From Streptomyces diastatochromogenes (GTDB taxonomy: Bacteria > Actinomycetota > Actinomycetes > Streptomycetales > Streptomycetaceae), in contig JAPTYK010000001.1 in NCBI GenBank assembly GCA_026913215.1, positions 806,001 through 870,000 of the forward strand: a stretch of 64,000 nucleotides of DNA, read 5' to 3'. Shown piece after piece: positions 50,480-60,414 of the stretch (the stretch's first letter is position 1; each line of letters starts with the position of its first letter). The position numbers and the translations under genes were made by a program. The notes beneath the pieces are model-generated. The model was not told where the DNA came from. It ran no database searches and saw nothing but the letters and a program-made list of their open reading frames with translations.

Positions 50480-50963
50480 CGGCCCGTCACCCGCCGCAGC
50501 GCCGCCACGATCTCCGCGGGGACGGCGGGCATCCCGGTACGGCGAGGTCGACCGGTACGACCTCGGACACGGCGCCCTCGATCCCGTACCCGCCCGCGAA
50601 CTCCCCGCAGTCGACGGCGCAGTCGCCGACCGCCACGACGATCGGGGGCTCGGGCATGGCCCGGACCGTGCGGCGCAGCGGCTCCGCCATGTTCCGCGTC
50701 ACCGGCCCGGTCACCAGGGCCACGTCGGCGTGACGGGGCGAGGCCACGAGCCGGGCCCCGTACCGTTCCGCGTCGTACACCGGGTTGAACGCGGCCGCGA
50801 TCTCGATCTCGCAGCCGTTGCAGGAGCCCGCGTCCACGCAGCGCACCTGAGCGGAGCCGCTCAGCCGGGCCGCCTGCGGCAGGGTTTCGCCCGCGGGGGC
50901 CGGGGGCGCCGGTTCGGCCACCCGCCCGGTCGTCCGGATCTTGCGCAACAAGCCCATGAGCAC
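50476..50963 (-). CDS. NuoB-like iron-sulfur subunit (Rv0082-like), one frame break
   Basis: First gene of the six-gene complex-I-like operon, about 160 residues like Rv0082. It carries the ligands of one [4Fe-4S] cluster: DAGSCNGCEIEIAAAFNPVY (CxxC), VGDCAVDCG and AVPGCPPSP. The CxxC arrangement is that of hydrogenase small subunits, not the adjacent Cys pair of NuoB. A missing base in the C run near 50525 changes the end; corrected it reads AEIVAALRRVTGR, with a stop at 50476 overlapping the next GTG. Start at GTG 50963 or ATG 50957. Sixty-two bases upstream lies an ArsR-type regulator on the same strand. Confidence 0.85.
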
Positions 50964-51024
50964 CCCTCCCGCGTGGTCGCGAGGACCCTTACGGGGCGGC
51001 TAACGGCGCTTTCCCCGGGCGGAG

Positions 51025-51402
51025 TCACGGCACTTTTCCGGTGCTTTGCGCGTCTTGACGAGTCTTTGGGCGGGGCGTGGTGGCCCGTAGATCCGCCAGC
51101 AGCTCGGCCTGGCCCGCGAGCACGCCGGAGAGGATCGACCTCGCCACCGCGAGCAGCTCGGCCACCTGCGGATCGGTCAGCGAGTAGGACACGCCCGATC
51201 CCTCACGGCGTCCGACGACCAGGTTCGCCCGCCGCAGCACGGCGAGCTGCTGGGAGAGGTGCGCGGGCTCGACGCCGATCTCGGCCAGCATCTCCGAGAC
51301 GGCGTGCTCCCGGACGCTGAGCAGTTCCAGGACCCGGATGCGTACGGGATGGCCGAGCGTCTTGAAGAACTCCGCCTTCAGTTGGTAGAGCGGCGCGCTC
51401 AC
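51025..51402 (-). CDS. ArsR/SmtB-family regulator (Rv0081-like)
   Basis: Winged-helix repressor-type regulator of about 125 residues: APLYQLKAEFFKTLGHPVRI, RVLELLSVREHAVSEMLAEI, then EPAHLSQQLAVLRRANLVVG (recognition helix SQQLAVLRRA) and RREGSGVSYSLTDPQVAELL. It is close in sequence pattern to Mycobacterium tuberculosis Rv0081, which heads the same operon and links to hypoxia control. No metal-site Cys pair is seen, so it may sense something else. I prefer GTG 51402; a longer frame to 51474 adds an Arg-rich head absent in relatives. Confidence 0.85.
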   Translation of the reverse strand: MSAPLYQLKAEFFKTLGHPVRIRVLELLSVREHAVSEMLAEIGVEPAHLSQQLAVLRRANLVVGRREGSGVSYSLTDPQVAELLAVARSILSGVLAGQAELLADLRATTPRPKTRQDAQSTGKVP

Positions 51403-51483
51403 CGTGCGCACCGCCCGCGGGCGGGCAAGGCCGCCACGTCGTCGCGGGAACGCCGCGGCGCCCACGCTGTCCATCGCATCCGT

Positions 51484-53261
51484 TCAGCACTCTTCGCCAT
51501 GGGACCATCCTCGCGCCTGCGCGGGGGGCCGGACGATCAGCCGGCCGTACGACGGTCCGGCGGCGGCGTCATCGCGCGGCCTCCCGGTGGCGGCGGGCAG
51601 TATCCCGGCGCCTCTCAGGTGCGCGCGGGCGCCGGCGATCGCCTCGGGGGTGGTCGCGTACTCCCGGCCGTCCAGGCGCAGCAGGGCCAGGGCCCCGACG
51701 GACGCGAGGGCCTGCCGCTGGCCCTGCCGTATCCCCGAGATCATCACCGCGATCCCCCGCCGGTTCAGCTTCTCGACGGCGTCCTTGAGCACGAGCGCTC
51801 CGGTGGCGTCGACGGTGGTGACGCGGGACATGCGCAGGATGACCACCCGGACGTCGGCGACCTCGGTGAGCTCCAGGAGGAAGCGGTGGGCGGCGGCGAA
51901 GAAGAGGGGGCCGTCGATGCGGTAGGCCACGATGTGCTCGGCGAGCAGCGCCCGTTCCTCCTCGCCGTGCTCGCCGGGCAGGTCGGCGAGGAGGTCGACC
52001 TCGGCCAGGCGGGCCTGCTTCGCCACGGCGCGCAGGGCGAGGGCGCCGGCCACGGCGAAGCCGATGATCACTGCCCGGACGAGGTCGAGGACGAGGGTGG
52101 CGGCCGCGGTGAGGACCAGGACGACGGCGTCGGCGCGGGTGGCCTTCGCCATGGCGCGCAGCGAGCCGACCTCGACCATGCGGATCGCGGTGGCGATCAG
52201 GACGCCGGCGAGCGCGGCGAGCGGGATCTTCGAGACCAGGGGCGCGGCGGCGAAGACGATCACGGCGAGGACGGCGGCGTGCGTGAGGGCGGCGAGCCGG
52301 GAGGAGGCGCCGGTGCGCACGTTCACCGCCGTACGGGCGATGGCACCGGTGGCGGGGACGCCGCCGAACAGCGGCGCGGCCAGGTTCGCGAGGCCCTGGC
52401 CGAGCAGCTCCCGGTCCGGTCGTGCCGCTGTCCCGCGGTCATCCCGTCGGCGACCTGCGCGGAGAGCAGCGACTCCAGGGCGGCGAGCGCCGCGACGGCC
52501 ACGGCGGGGCGATCAGGAGCCCAGCGCGGAGAGGTCGACGAAGCCGAGGGAGGGGCGGGGAGTCCGGCGGGCAGGTCGCCGATCGGTGCCGCCGCGTCGA
52601 GGCGGAAGGCCTGCGCGACGACCGTGGCGGCGATCACCGCCACGAGGGAGAAGGGGACCGCGGGCCGCCACCGGGCGCCGCCCAGCATGACGGCGGCGAC
52701 GCCGAGCGCGAGCCCGAGGGCCGTCCAGTTCGGGGCCCGGACGAACTCCCCGACGGCGTTCCGGGTCACCTCCAGGACCCGCTCGCCCTCGGGCTCGGGG
52801 ACGCCGAGGGCGGCGGGGATCTGCTGGAGGCCGATGACGAGCGCGATGCCCAGCGTGAAGCCCTCCACCACGGAGGCGGGGAGGTAGGCCATGTACCGGC
52901 CGGCCCGGGCGAGGGCGAGCCCGATCAGCAGCGCGCCGGCGATCAGTCCGACGGTGAGGACACCGCTCGGGCCGTGCTCCGCCACGATCGGGACGAGGAC
53001 CACGGTCATCGCCCCGGTCGGCCCGGACACCTGGAGGTTCGAGCCGCCGAACAGCGCGGCGAGCGCCCCGGCCACCACGGCGGTCGCGAGTCCGGCCTCG
53101 GCCCCGAGGCCGGAGGAGACGCCGAAGCCGAGCGCGAGCGGCAGTGCCACGACCGCGACGGTCAGCCCCGCGAGGAGGTCGCGGCGCGGGGCGCGGGCCA
53201 TGGCGGTGAAGTCGGCGCGTACGGGCAGGAGGGAGCGCACCCGGCGCAGGGCCCCGCTCAC
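51484..53261 (-). CDS. SulP-family anion transporter with STAS domain, frame breaks
   Basis: Inorganic anion (sulfate or bicarbonate type) permease, about 590 residues. The membrane domain has RRDLLAGLTVAVVALPLALG, FGVSSGLGAEAGLATAVVAG, FGGSNLQVSGPTGAMTVVLV and FTLGIALVIGLQQIPAALG. Near 52500-52550 and 52415 the frame is disturbed around ALESLLSAQVADGMTAGQRH, the conserved SulP region before helix 10. It resumes NVRTGASSRLAALTHAAVLA and PLAALAGVLIATAIRMVE. The C-terminal STAS domain (AYRIDGPLFFAAAHRFLLEL, then VVILRMSRVTTVDATGALVL) is intact. The start overlaps the stop of an ArsR-type gene, so the two form one unit. Confidence 0.82.
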
Positions 53262-53599
53262 CGCGCCGCGACCTCGGCCTCGCGCAGCTCCTCCAGGAGT
53301 TCGTTCCGCCCGGCCAGCATCTCGGTGAGGATGCGGCGCGCCGCCTGCATGAGGTCGGCGACGTCGCCTCCCGCGAGCCGGTAGACCACCGTGGAGCCCT
53401 CGCGCGTCGAGGTCACGATCCCCGAGCGCCGGAGCACCGCCAGTTGCTGCGAGAGCGCGGGCGGTTCGACCTCGATCGCCGCGAGCAGGTCCCGTACCGC
53501 CCGGGGACCGTCCTGGAGGAGTTCCAGGACGCGGATGCGGACCGGGTGTCCCAGCATCCGGAAGAACTCGGCCTTGGCCTGGTACAGCGGAACCGCCAC
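53258..53599 (-). CDS. ArsR/SmtB-family regulator, paralogue of the one at 51025
   Basis: About 113 residues: PLYQAKAEFFRMLGHPVRIR, VLELLQDGPRAVRDLLAAIE, EPPALSQQLAVLRRSGIVTS, then TREGSTVVYRLAGGDVADLM. Very close to the regulator at 51025 through the HTH, so both may recognise similar operators. Its stop overlaps the sulP start (ATGA), hence the SulP transporter is its likely target. GTG 53599 gives the family length; an in-frame start at 53674 adds a charged, unlikely head. Confidence 0.85.
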   Translation of the reverse strand: MAVPLYQAKAEFFRMLGHPVRIRVLELLQDGPRAVRDLLAAIEVEPPALSQQLAVLRRSGIVTSTREGSTVVYRLAGGDVADLMQAARRILTEMLAGRNELLEELREAEVAAR

Positions 53600-53750
53600 G
53601 GTCGCGCCCTCCTCCCCCACCTCGCGCGGGCGCGGGCGTCGATCGGCGCTGTGCCCGCGGCTACCTGCGGGCACAGCGGATCCATCATGTAGTGAATTGC
53701 CAAATTATGCAATTCATAGAGAGCAGAAAACCGTGGCTCCCCGGCGCCGG

Positions 53751-54108
53751 TCAGGCCTTCTTGACCACGCTGGACTTGAGCTGCATGGGCCCGAAGCCGT
53801 CCACCTTGCAGTCGATGTCGTGGCCGTCGACGCCGTCCACGAGCCGGATGTTGCGGACCTTGGTGCCGGCCTTGATGCCGGAGGGGCTGCCCTTGACCTT
53901 GAGGGTCTTGACGACGGTGACCATGTCGCCGTTGGCGAGGACGTTGCCGACGGAGTCCTTGATCACCTTCTCGCCGGGGCGGCGGTCTCGCCGGAGGCGT
54001 CGGTCGCGGCCGCCACTCGTGACCGCATTCGGGGCAGACGAGCAGGGCGCCCATCTCGTAGGTGTAGGCGCCGGAGCACTCGGGGCAGGGCGGGAGGTTC
54101 TCGTTCAT
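53751..54108 (-). CDS. PhnA (YjdM)-type zinc-ribbon protein, one frame break
   Basis: About 118 residues. The N-terminal zinc ribbon has four Cys ([20 protein letters not shown], then CPECGHEW). After a missing base near 53985 the C-terminal barrel is clear: [40 protein letters not shown] and [20 protein letters not shown], ending [11 protein letters not shown]. The family carries the PhnA name from an early link to phosphonoacetate use; the true role is unsettled. ATG 54108 overlaps the stop of the upstream permease, so the two are coupled. Confidence 0.85.
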
Positions 54109-55622
54109 GCGTGGAATTCTAGGTCGGACCGGGCGGGCACCCTCGCACCGGAGGCTGCCCGCGGGTGCCGGTCGCGGCAGGTCAGAGGGAGATCCGGGCC
54201 GGCCTCTCCGCCGCCGGGGCCGTGGCCGTGGGGCGCCGGCGGGGCGGTGGCGGCCGTGGGCCGGTGCGGGCGGCGGCGGAGCGCGAAGTGGTGGACCGCC
54301 GTGAGGAGGGCCAGCCAGACCACGCCGACGACGAGCGCCACGCGCGTGCTCTCGTGGAGGCCGAGCAGGACCAGCACCGCGGCCATGAAGAGGAGGGTGA
54401 CGATCTGGCCGTAGGGCCAGAACGGGGCCGGGAACTTCAGGGACGCGGCCTCCTCGGCGGACATCGAGCGGCGGGCCTTCAGCTGGGTGAGCAGGATCAT
54501 CACCCAGACGAAGACCGTGGCGAAGGTCGCGATGGAGGAGATGATCAGGAAGATCCTGCCCGGGACCAGGGCGTTCGCCAGGACGGCGAGGAGCAGGGCG
54601 CCGATCATGACGAGGGTGGTCACCCAGGGCACGCCGTTGCGGGTGGTGCGCCGCATGGCGGAGGGGCCGTGGCCGCGCTCGGCGAGGCCGTACATCGTGC
54701 GGCCCGCGGCGAAGATGTCGCTGTTGATGGCGGACAGGGCGGCGGTGAGGACCACGACGTTGAGGACGGCGGCCGCGGACTTGAGGCCCACCCCGGCGAA
54801 GATCTGCACGAACGGGCTGCCCGAGTCGCTGATCTGCTGCCAGGGGGTGATCGACATGATCACGGCGAGGGTCAGGACGTAGAAGAGGATGATGCGCAGC
54901 GGGATGGAGTTGACCGCGCCCGGGATGGTCTTCTCCGGGGACTGCGCCTCGCCGGCCGTGACGCCGATGATCTCGGTGCCGCCGAAGGCGAACATGACGA
55001 CGGCGAAGGAGATCACGAAGCCGTCGACGCCTCCGGCGAAGAAGCCGCCGTTGCTCCAGAGGTTGGAGAGGCCGATGTGGGCGTGGCCGCCGCCGATGCC
55101 GAAGGCGATCACCGCGATGCCGGCGACGATCATCGCGACGATGGCGACGATCTTCACGAGGGACAGCCAGAACTCCAGCTCGCCGAAGACCTTGACGCTG
55201 ACGAGGTTGAGCGTGCCGACGATGAGGACGGCGGCCAGGACCCAGATCCAGCGCGGGACTTCGGGGAACCAGAAGCCCATGTAGACGCCGATGGCCGTGA
55301 CGTCGGCGACGGCCACGATGACCATCTCGAAGGCGTACGTCCAGCCGGTGACGAAGCCGGCGAGCGGCCCGAGGTGGCGGTTCGCGTACTCGCCGAAGGA
55401 GCCGGCGCAGGGGGACGCCACGGCCATCTCGCCGAGGGACCTGAGGACGAGGAAGACGGCGGCGCCGCCGATCAGGTAGGCGAGCAGGACGGCGGGGCCG
55501 CCGGCCCTGATGGACTCGGAGGAGCCGTAGAAGAGCCCGGTGCCGATCGCGGAGCCGAGGGCGATGAAGCGGATGTGCCGTGCGTTGAGCCCGCGGCTCA
55601 GACCGGCGTTTTCGGTACGCAA
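54105..55622 (-). CDS. Amino acid permease (APC superfamily)
   Basis: Twelve-helix amino acid transporter, frame intact. The start [20 protein letters not shown] and [20 protein letters not shown], then [20 protein letters not shown], are signatures of the AAT family (AnsP, CycA, ProY, GABA permease). [20 protein letters not shown] and [20 protein letters not shown] are further family blocks. The TTG start at 55622, behind GAGGGAGACACTCG, gives the usual N-terminus; a frame to 55757 would cross the operator. The last 45 residues are an atypical Pro/Gly/Arg-rich tail. Substrate uncertain; the IclR gene next door, transcribed away, is the likely regulator. Confidence 0.85.
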   Translation of the reverse strand: MRTENAGLSRGLNARHIRFIALGSAIGTGLFYGSSESIRAGGPAVLLAYLIGGAAVFLVLRSLGEMAVASPCAGSFGEYANRHLGPLAGFVTGWTYAFEMVIVAVADVTAIGVYMGFWFPEVPRWIWVLAAVLIVGTLNLVSVKVFGELEFWLSLVKIVAIVAMIVAGIAVIAFGIGGGHAHIGLSNLWSNGGFFAGGVDGFVISFAVVMFAFGGTEIIGVTAGEAQSPEKTIPGAVNSIPLRIILFYVLTLAVIMSITPWQQISDSGSPFVQIFAGVGLKSAAAVLNVVVLTAALSAINSDIFAAGRTMYGLAERGHGPSAMRRTTRNGVPWVTTLVMIGALLLAVLANALVPGRIFLIISSIATFATVFVWVMILLTQLKARRSMSAEEAASLKFPAPFWPYGQIVTLLFMAAVLVLLGLHESTRVALVVGVVWLALLTAVHHFALRRRPHRPTAATAPPAPHGHGPGGGEAGPDLPLTCRDRHPRAASGARVPARSDLEFHA

Positions 55623-55726
55623 ACGAGTGTCTCCCTCGTGGGGGCGGGCGTCGGGGGGCCTGGCCCGGGCGGGTGTGCCTCGCGGCGTCGGGCTGTCGTC
55701 CCGGACTCCCGACGGCGAATGCCAGC

Positions 55727-55748
55727 CTGTATATTCCTGTCTATACAG
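55727..55748. promoter_or_regulatory. Operator-like inverted repeat between permease and IclR gene
   Basis: CTGTATA-8 bases-TATACAG, a perfect 7-bp inverted repeat in AT-richer DNA, 20 bases before the IclR start and about 105 before the permease start. Size and position suit an IclR dimer site controlling both genes. Confidence 0.55.
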
Positions 55749-55768
55749 GTGCGTCAAGAGGTGGTCCG

Positions 55769-56648
55769 ATGAATGAACGCAAACCGACGCCCGGCACGGC
55801 CTCCAGCGCCTCCCCGGCGGTCGCCCGCGCCCTGGACATGCTCGTGTACCTCGCCGGCCGGCCCGGTCTCGTCCAGGCCGCCACGCTCGCCCGTGACCTG
55901 GGCATTCCGCGCTCGTCGGCGTACCACATCCTCACCGTGCTGACCGACCGCGGCTTCGTCACGTACGTCCCCTCGGAGCAGGCGTACGGACTCGGCGTGG
56001 CCTCCTTCGAGGTGGGCTCGGCCTATCTGCGCCACGAGCCCCTGGAGCGGCTCGCCCGGCCGATCCTGCGCACGGTCGCGAGCCGCCTCGGCCAGACCGC
56101 GCACCTGGGGATCCTGCACGGCGCGGAGACCGTCTACCTGCTCAAGGAGCGCCCGCCGGCCCGCGCGGGGACCTCGACATCGCACTCGTGACGGACGTCG
56201 GCGTGCGCCTGCCGGCCCATCTGACCGCCAACGGCCGCGCCATCCTCGCCCACACCTCCGAGGCGCAGCTGCGGGCGCTGTTCTCCCGCCCCGGCGATCT
56301 GACCACCCGCACCGGCCGCGGGCCGCGCTCCCTGCCCGAGCTGACCGGCGAGCTGGCCCGGGAGCAGGAGCGCGGCTGGTCGCAGGAGGTGGAGCTGGTG
56401 TCGCAGGGCTTCCGCTCGATGGGGTGGCGGCGTTCGACCACAACGAGCGGCCGGTCGCCGCGATCAGCACCACCTGGAGCCGCCACCACGGCCGGCACGA
56501 CACCGAGGAGGTCCGCCAGGCCCTGGCGCAGGGCGCGGCCCGGCTGACCGCCGCGGTCTCGGGGCACGCGCCCTCGGGCGCGGGGCGCGGACCGCCGCCT
56601 GAGCCGTGGGAGCGTCCACGGCCGCCTGAGCTTCCCGGCCCCGGCTAA
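55769..56648 (+). CDS. IclR-family regulator, two frame breaks
   Basis: Winged HTH at residues about 15-75 ([60 protein letters not shown]), then the effector domain [40 protein letters not shown] and, after the last break, [20 protein letters not shown]. The frame changes near 56165 and 56420 by missing bases. About 290 residues including a Pro-rich tail of some 30 residues. ATG 55769 follows AAGAGGTGG. Divergent from the amino acid permease, with an operator-like palindrome between. Confidence 0.85.
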
Positions 56649-56690
56649 ACGGCGGCTCGGCGGCGGCTCAGTAGGTGGCTCAATGACGCC

Positions 56691-57467
56691 TCAGTGGGTG
56701 GCGAACGCGCCTTCCAGGCGGTAGCGGGAGCCCGGGTGGAGCAGGCGGGCGATGCTCACCAGCTCGTCACGCGACCACGTGCGGCGCACGATCAGCAGGC
56801 ACGGCTCGGACGGCCCGATGTCGAGGGCCGCGCACTCCTCGGGCGAGGGCAGGACCGCCTCCACGATGTGCTCGCCCCGGCCGAGCGGCGCGACCTTCGA
56901 CAGGAACGTGTACGGCGTCTGCAGCGTGAAGTCCTGCTCCAGATAGCCGGGGGCGAAGGCCGGGTTCACATGGCGGTCCTCCAGCTGGAGCGGCACCCCG
57001 TCCTCGTAGTGCACCACCCGGGAGCGGAAGACCGGCCGCCCGGTGCCGAGACCGAGGTGCGCGCCGGTCCTGTCGTCGGCCTCCTCCTCGCCCAGGGACA
57101 GCACGCGGGCGGTGTAGCGGTGACCGCGCTGCCGCACCTCGTCGGCGATGTTGTGGACCTCCAGGAGCGCGGAGCTGGCCTTGCGCTGGGCGACGAAGCT
57201 GCCGACGCCCATGACGCGCCGGATGACGCCCTCGGCGGCGAGCTCGCGCAGGGCGCGGTTGACGGTCATCCGGGACAGGCCGAGGGCGTCGACGAACTGG
57301 CTCTCCGAGGGCAGGGCGTCGTCCTCCCGCCAGTGGCCGTTCCCGATCTGCCGCGTGACGAGCTCCTTGACGCGCTGGTACGCGGGGACGGCGCCGCCCG
57401 CGCCCTGCGCGTACCACCGGGCCAGCTCCGCCGGGTCCACGACCACGCCGCCCACCGTCCTCGCCAT
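56691..57467 (-). CDS. GntR-family regulator, HutC subfamily
   Basis: A 258-residue regulator with an intact frame. Winged HTH about residues 28-95 (VPAYQRVKELVTRQIGNGHW, ALPSESQFVDALGLSRMTVN, RALRELAAEGVIRRVMGVGS) and a C-terminal UTRA ligand domain (ARVLSLGEEEADDRTGAHLG, FRSRVVHYEDGVPLQLEDRH, VNPAFAPGYL). HutC proteins repress histidine degradation genes and respond to urocanate. It lies divergent from hutU, with 185 bases between, the expected place for its operator. ATG 57467 follows GGCAGGGGGAGC. Confidence 0.88.
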   Translation of the reverse strand: MARTVGGVVVDPAELARWYAQGAGGAVPAYQRVKELVTRQIGNGHWREDDALPSESQFVDALGLSRMTVNRALRELAAEGVIRRVMGVGSFVAQRKASSALLEVHNIADEVRQRGHRYTARVLSLGEEEADDRTGAHLGLGTGRPVFRSRVVHYEDGVPLQLEDRHVNPAFAPGYLEQDFTLQTPYTFLSKVAPLGRGEHIVEAVLPSPEECAALDIGPSEPCLLIVRRTWSRDELVSIARLLHPGSRYRLEGAFATH

Positions 57468-57652
57468 CCGCTCCCCCTGCCTCCTGCCTGGGAAGAATCC
57501 TAGGGGAGCGGTGCCCGCGGCGACCGGGCCGGCGGTCCCGCTCCGGGGGAAGCGTCTCGGATCCGAGAGATGCGGGCGCCGCCGCTGGTCCCGGCCCCGC
57601 CGCTCGCGTGTCATGAAGACGCACAACGGCTCGATCCCCCTGAGGAGCACAC

Positions 57653-59338
57653 ATGACCAGCCCTTCCCACGAAGCGCCGGGCGTCGTCCGGGCCCCGCGC
57701 GGCACCGAACTGAACTGCCTCGGATGGCAGCAGGAAGGCGCCCTGCGGATGCTCATGAACAACCTCGACCCCGAGGTCGCCGAGCACCCCGAGGACCTCG
57801 TCGTCTACGGCGGCACCGGGAAGGCCGCCCGCAACCACGAGGCGTACGACGCGATCGTCCGCACCCTCAAGACCCTCAAGGACGACGAGACCCTCCTCGT
57901 GCAGTCCGGCAAGCCGGTCGGCGTGATGCGCACGAACGAGTGGGCGCCGCGCGTGCTGCTCGCCAACTCCAACCTGGTGGGCGACTGGGCCAACTGGGAG
58001 GAGTTCCGCAAGCTGGAGGCCGAGGGCCTGACCATGTACGGCCAGATGACGGCCGGTTCGTGGATCTACATCGGTTCGCAGGGCATCCTGCAGGGCACGT
58101 ACGAGACCTTCGGCGCCGTCGCCCGCAAGAAGTTCGACGGCACCCTGGCCGGCACGATCACGCTGACCGCGGGCATGGGCGGCATGGGCGGCGCCCAGCC
58201 GCTGGCCGTGACGATGAACGACGGCGTCGCGATCTGCGTGGACGTCGACGAGACGCGCATCGACCGCCGCATCGGCACCCGCTACCTGGACGTGAAGGCC
58301 GACAACCTCGACCACGCCCTCGAACTGGCCGTCCAGGCCCGCGACGAGCGCCGCGGCCTGTCCATCGGCGTCGTCGGCAACGCCGCCGAGGTCTTCCCGG
58401 AGCTGCTGCGCCGCGAGGCCCCGATCGACATCGTCACCGACCAGACCTCCGCCCACGACCCGCTGGCCTACCTGCCCGTCGGCATCCCGGTCGAGGACTG
58501 GCACAAGGAGCGCGAGGCCGACCCGGCCGGCTTCACCGAGCGTTCGCGCAAGTCGATGGCCCTGCACGTCGAGGCCATGGTCGGCTTCCTGGACAAGGGC
58601 GCCGAGGTCTTCGACTACGGCAACTCGATCCGCGACGAGGCCCGCAAGGCCGGTTACGACCGGGCCTTCGACTTCCCCGGCTTCGTCCCGGCGCACATCC
58701 GCCCGCTGTTCGAGGAGGGCCTCGGCCCGTTCCGCTGGGCCGCGCTGTCCGGCGACCCGGCCGACATCGCCAGGACGGACGCGGCGATCAAGGAGCTGTT
58801 CCCGGAGAACAAGCACCTGCACCGCTGGCTGGACATGACCGGCGAGCGCGTCTCCTTCGAGGGCCTGCCCGCGCGCATCTGCTGGCTCGGCTACGGCGAA
58901 CGCCACCTGGCCGGCCTGAAGTTCAACGAGATGGTGGCGAACGGCGAACTGTCCGCGCCCGTCGCCATCGGCCGCGACCACCTGGACTCCGGCTCCGTGG
59001 CCTCCCCGTACCGCGAGACCGAGTCGATGCTCGACGGCTCCGACGCCATCGCCGACTGGCCGCTGCTCAACGCCCTGGTGAACACCTCCTCGGGCGCCTC
59101 CTGGGTCTCCATCCACCACGGCGGCGGCGTCGGCATGGGCCGCTCCATCCACGCCGGCCAGGTCTGCATCGCCGACGGCACCGAGCTCGCGGCCCGCAAG
59201 CTGGAGCGCGTCCTGACGAACGACCCGGGCATGGGCGTCATCCGGCACGTCGACGCCGGATACGAGTACGCCGCCTCGGTCGCCAAGGAGCGCGGCGTGC
59301 GCGTCCCGATGACGGAGACCGACGGCGGCGCGGCGTGA
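57653..59338 (+). CDS. hutU: Urocanate hydratase
   Basis: Converts urocanate to imidazolone propionate, second step of histidine breakdown, using tightly bound NAD. 561 residues with an intact frame. Landmarks are [60 protein letters not shown] (Gly-rich NAD-binding loop), [59 protein letters not shown] with the essential Cys region, and [23 protein letters not shown] 57653 is preceded by CTGAGGAGC. The stop overlaps the hutG GTG. Confidence 0.97.
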   Translation: MTSPSHEAPGVVRAPRGTELNCLGWQQEGALRMLMNNLDPEVAEHPEDLVVYGGTGKAARNHEAYDAIVRTLKTLKDDETLLVQSGKPVGVMRTNEWAPRVLLANSNLVGDWANWEEFRKLEAEGLTMYGQMTAGSWIYIGSQGILQGTYETFGAVARKKFDGTLAGTITLTAGMGGMGGAQPLAVTMNDGVAICVDVDETRIDRRIGTRYLDVKADNLDHALELAVQARDERRGLSIGVVGNAAEVFPELLRREAPIDIVTDQTSAHDPLAYLPVGIPVEDWHKEREADPAGFTERSRKSMALHVEAMVGFLDKGAEVFDYGNSIRDEARKAGYDRAFDFPGFVPAHIRPLFEEGLGPFRWAALSGDPADIARTDAAIKELFPENKHLHRWLDMTGERVSFEGLPARICWLGYGERHLAGLKFNEMVANGELSAPVAIGRDHLDSGSVASPYRETESMLDGSDAIADWPLLNALVNTSSGASWVSIHHGGGVGMGRSIHAGQVCIADGTELAARKLERVLTNDPGMGVIRHVDAGYEYAASVAKERGVRVPMTETDGGAA

Positions 59339-60313
59339 GCACCTTCCAGGAGACCGCTCCCCCGGTCACCGACGTCCCGGCCCGCCCCTGGTCGGGCCGG
59401 GACGACGGGCCCGGCGCGGAGCACCTGCGGTGGCACCACGCCGTCGCGCTCGACGCCGGGGCGACGGAGCCGGGCGACGTCGCGTTCGTCGGCTTCGCGA
59501 GCGACGAGGGCGTGCGCCGCAACAAGGGGCGGCAGGGCGCCGCGCAGGGCCCTGACGCCCTGCGGCGGGCCCTCGCCTCGATGGCGCTGCCGAAGCCCCT
59601 GCGGGCCTTCGACGCCGGTGACGTGGAGGTCGTCGGCGACGCCGACGACGCCCTGGAAGCCGGTCAGGAGCGGCTGGGCCGCGCGGTCGCGCGCCTCGTC
59701 GACGCGGGCCGGCGGGTGGTGGTCCTCGGCGGCGGCCACGAGGTCGCGTTCGGGACGTACAGCGGTCTGGAGCGGATGCGGGCGGTGCGCGCCGGCGGAC
59801 GGCTCGGGGTGCTGAACCTCGACGCGCACTTCGACCTCCGCGAGGACGTGCGGCCCAGCTCGGGCACCCCGTTCCTGCAGATGGCGCGGAGCGAGGCGCG
59901 GCACGGCCGCGAGCTGAACTACCGGGTCCTCGGCATCAGCCAGGCCGCCAACACCGAGACCCTGTTCCGCACGGCGGAGTCGCTCGGGTGCGGTACCTGG
60001 CGGACACCGAGTGCGGGCTGCTCGACGTGGCGCGGGTGGACGCGTTCGTCGACGAGTTCCTCGCGGGCTGCGACCTCGTGCACCTGACGATCGACCTGGA
60101 CGTGCTGCCGCGGCCGTCGCCCCCGGGGTCAGCGCGCCCGCCGCGTACGGCGTGCCGATGGAGGTCGTCGAGCGGGTCTGCACCCGGGTCGCGCGCAGCG
60201 GCAAGCTCGTGGTCGTCGACGTCGCCGAACTCAATCCGGAGTACGACGTCGACCAGCGCACGGCGCGGGCCGGCGCCCGTCTGGTGCACCGGACGGTCAC
60301 CACCTGGGCGTGA
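59335..60313 (+). CDS. hutG: Formimidoylglutamase (HutG), arginase fold, two frame breaks
   Basis: Hydrolyses N-formimidoyl-glutamate to glutamate and formamide, last step of the pathway. GTG 59335 overlaps hutU. The manganese ligands are recognisable: the His in [17 protein letters not shown], the D-H-D set in [12 protein letters not shown], and, after corrections, the D-D of LTIDLDVLP. It starts [20 protein letters not shown] with the arginase-family QGP-like motif (AAQGPDALR). One base is missing near 59987 and one near 60115; the end reads [20 protein letters not shown]. About 325 residues. The C-terminal metal ligands depend on the corrections. Confidence 0.9.
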
Positions 60314-60328
60314 CGCCCTCCCCGAACA

Positions 60329-60371
60329 GGCCGCCAGGCCGCCCGGCACCGAGAGCCGCGGCCTGGCGGCC
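60329..60371. terminator. Terminator between convergent hutG and hutD
   Basis: GGCCGCCAGGCCGC pairs with GCGGCCTGGCGGCC across 15 bases, 16 bases after the hutG stop; symmetrical, so usable from both sides. Confidence 0.75.
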
Positions 60372-60414
60372 GCGGCCGTTCGGCCCGTATCCGCTCCGAT
60401 CCGCTCCGATCCGC

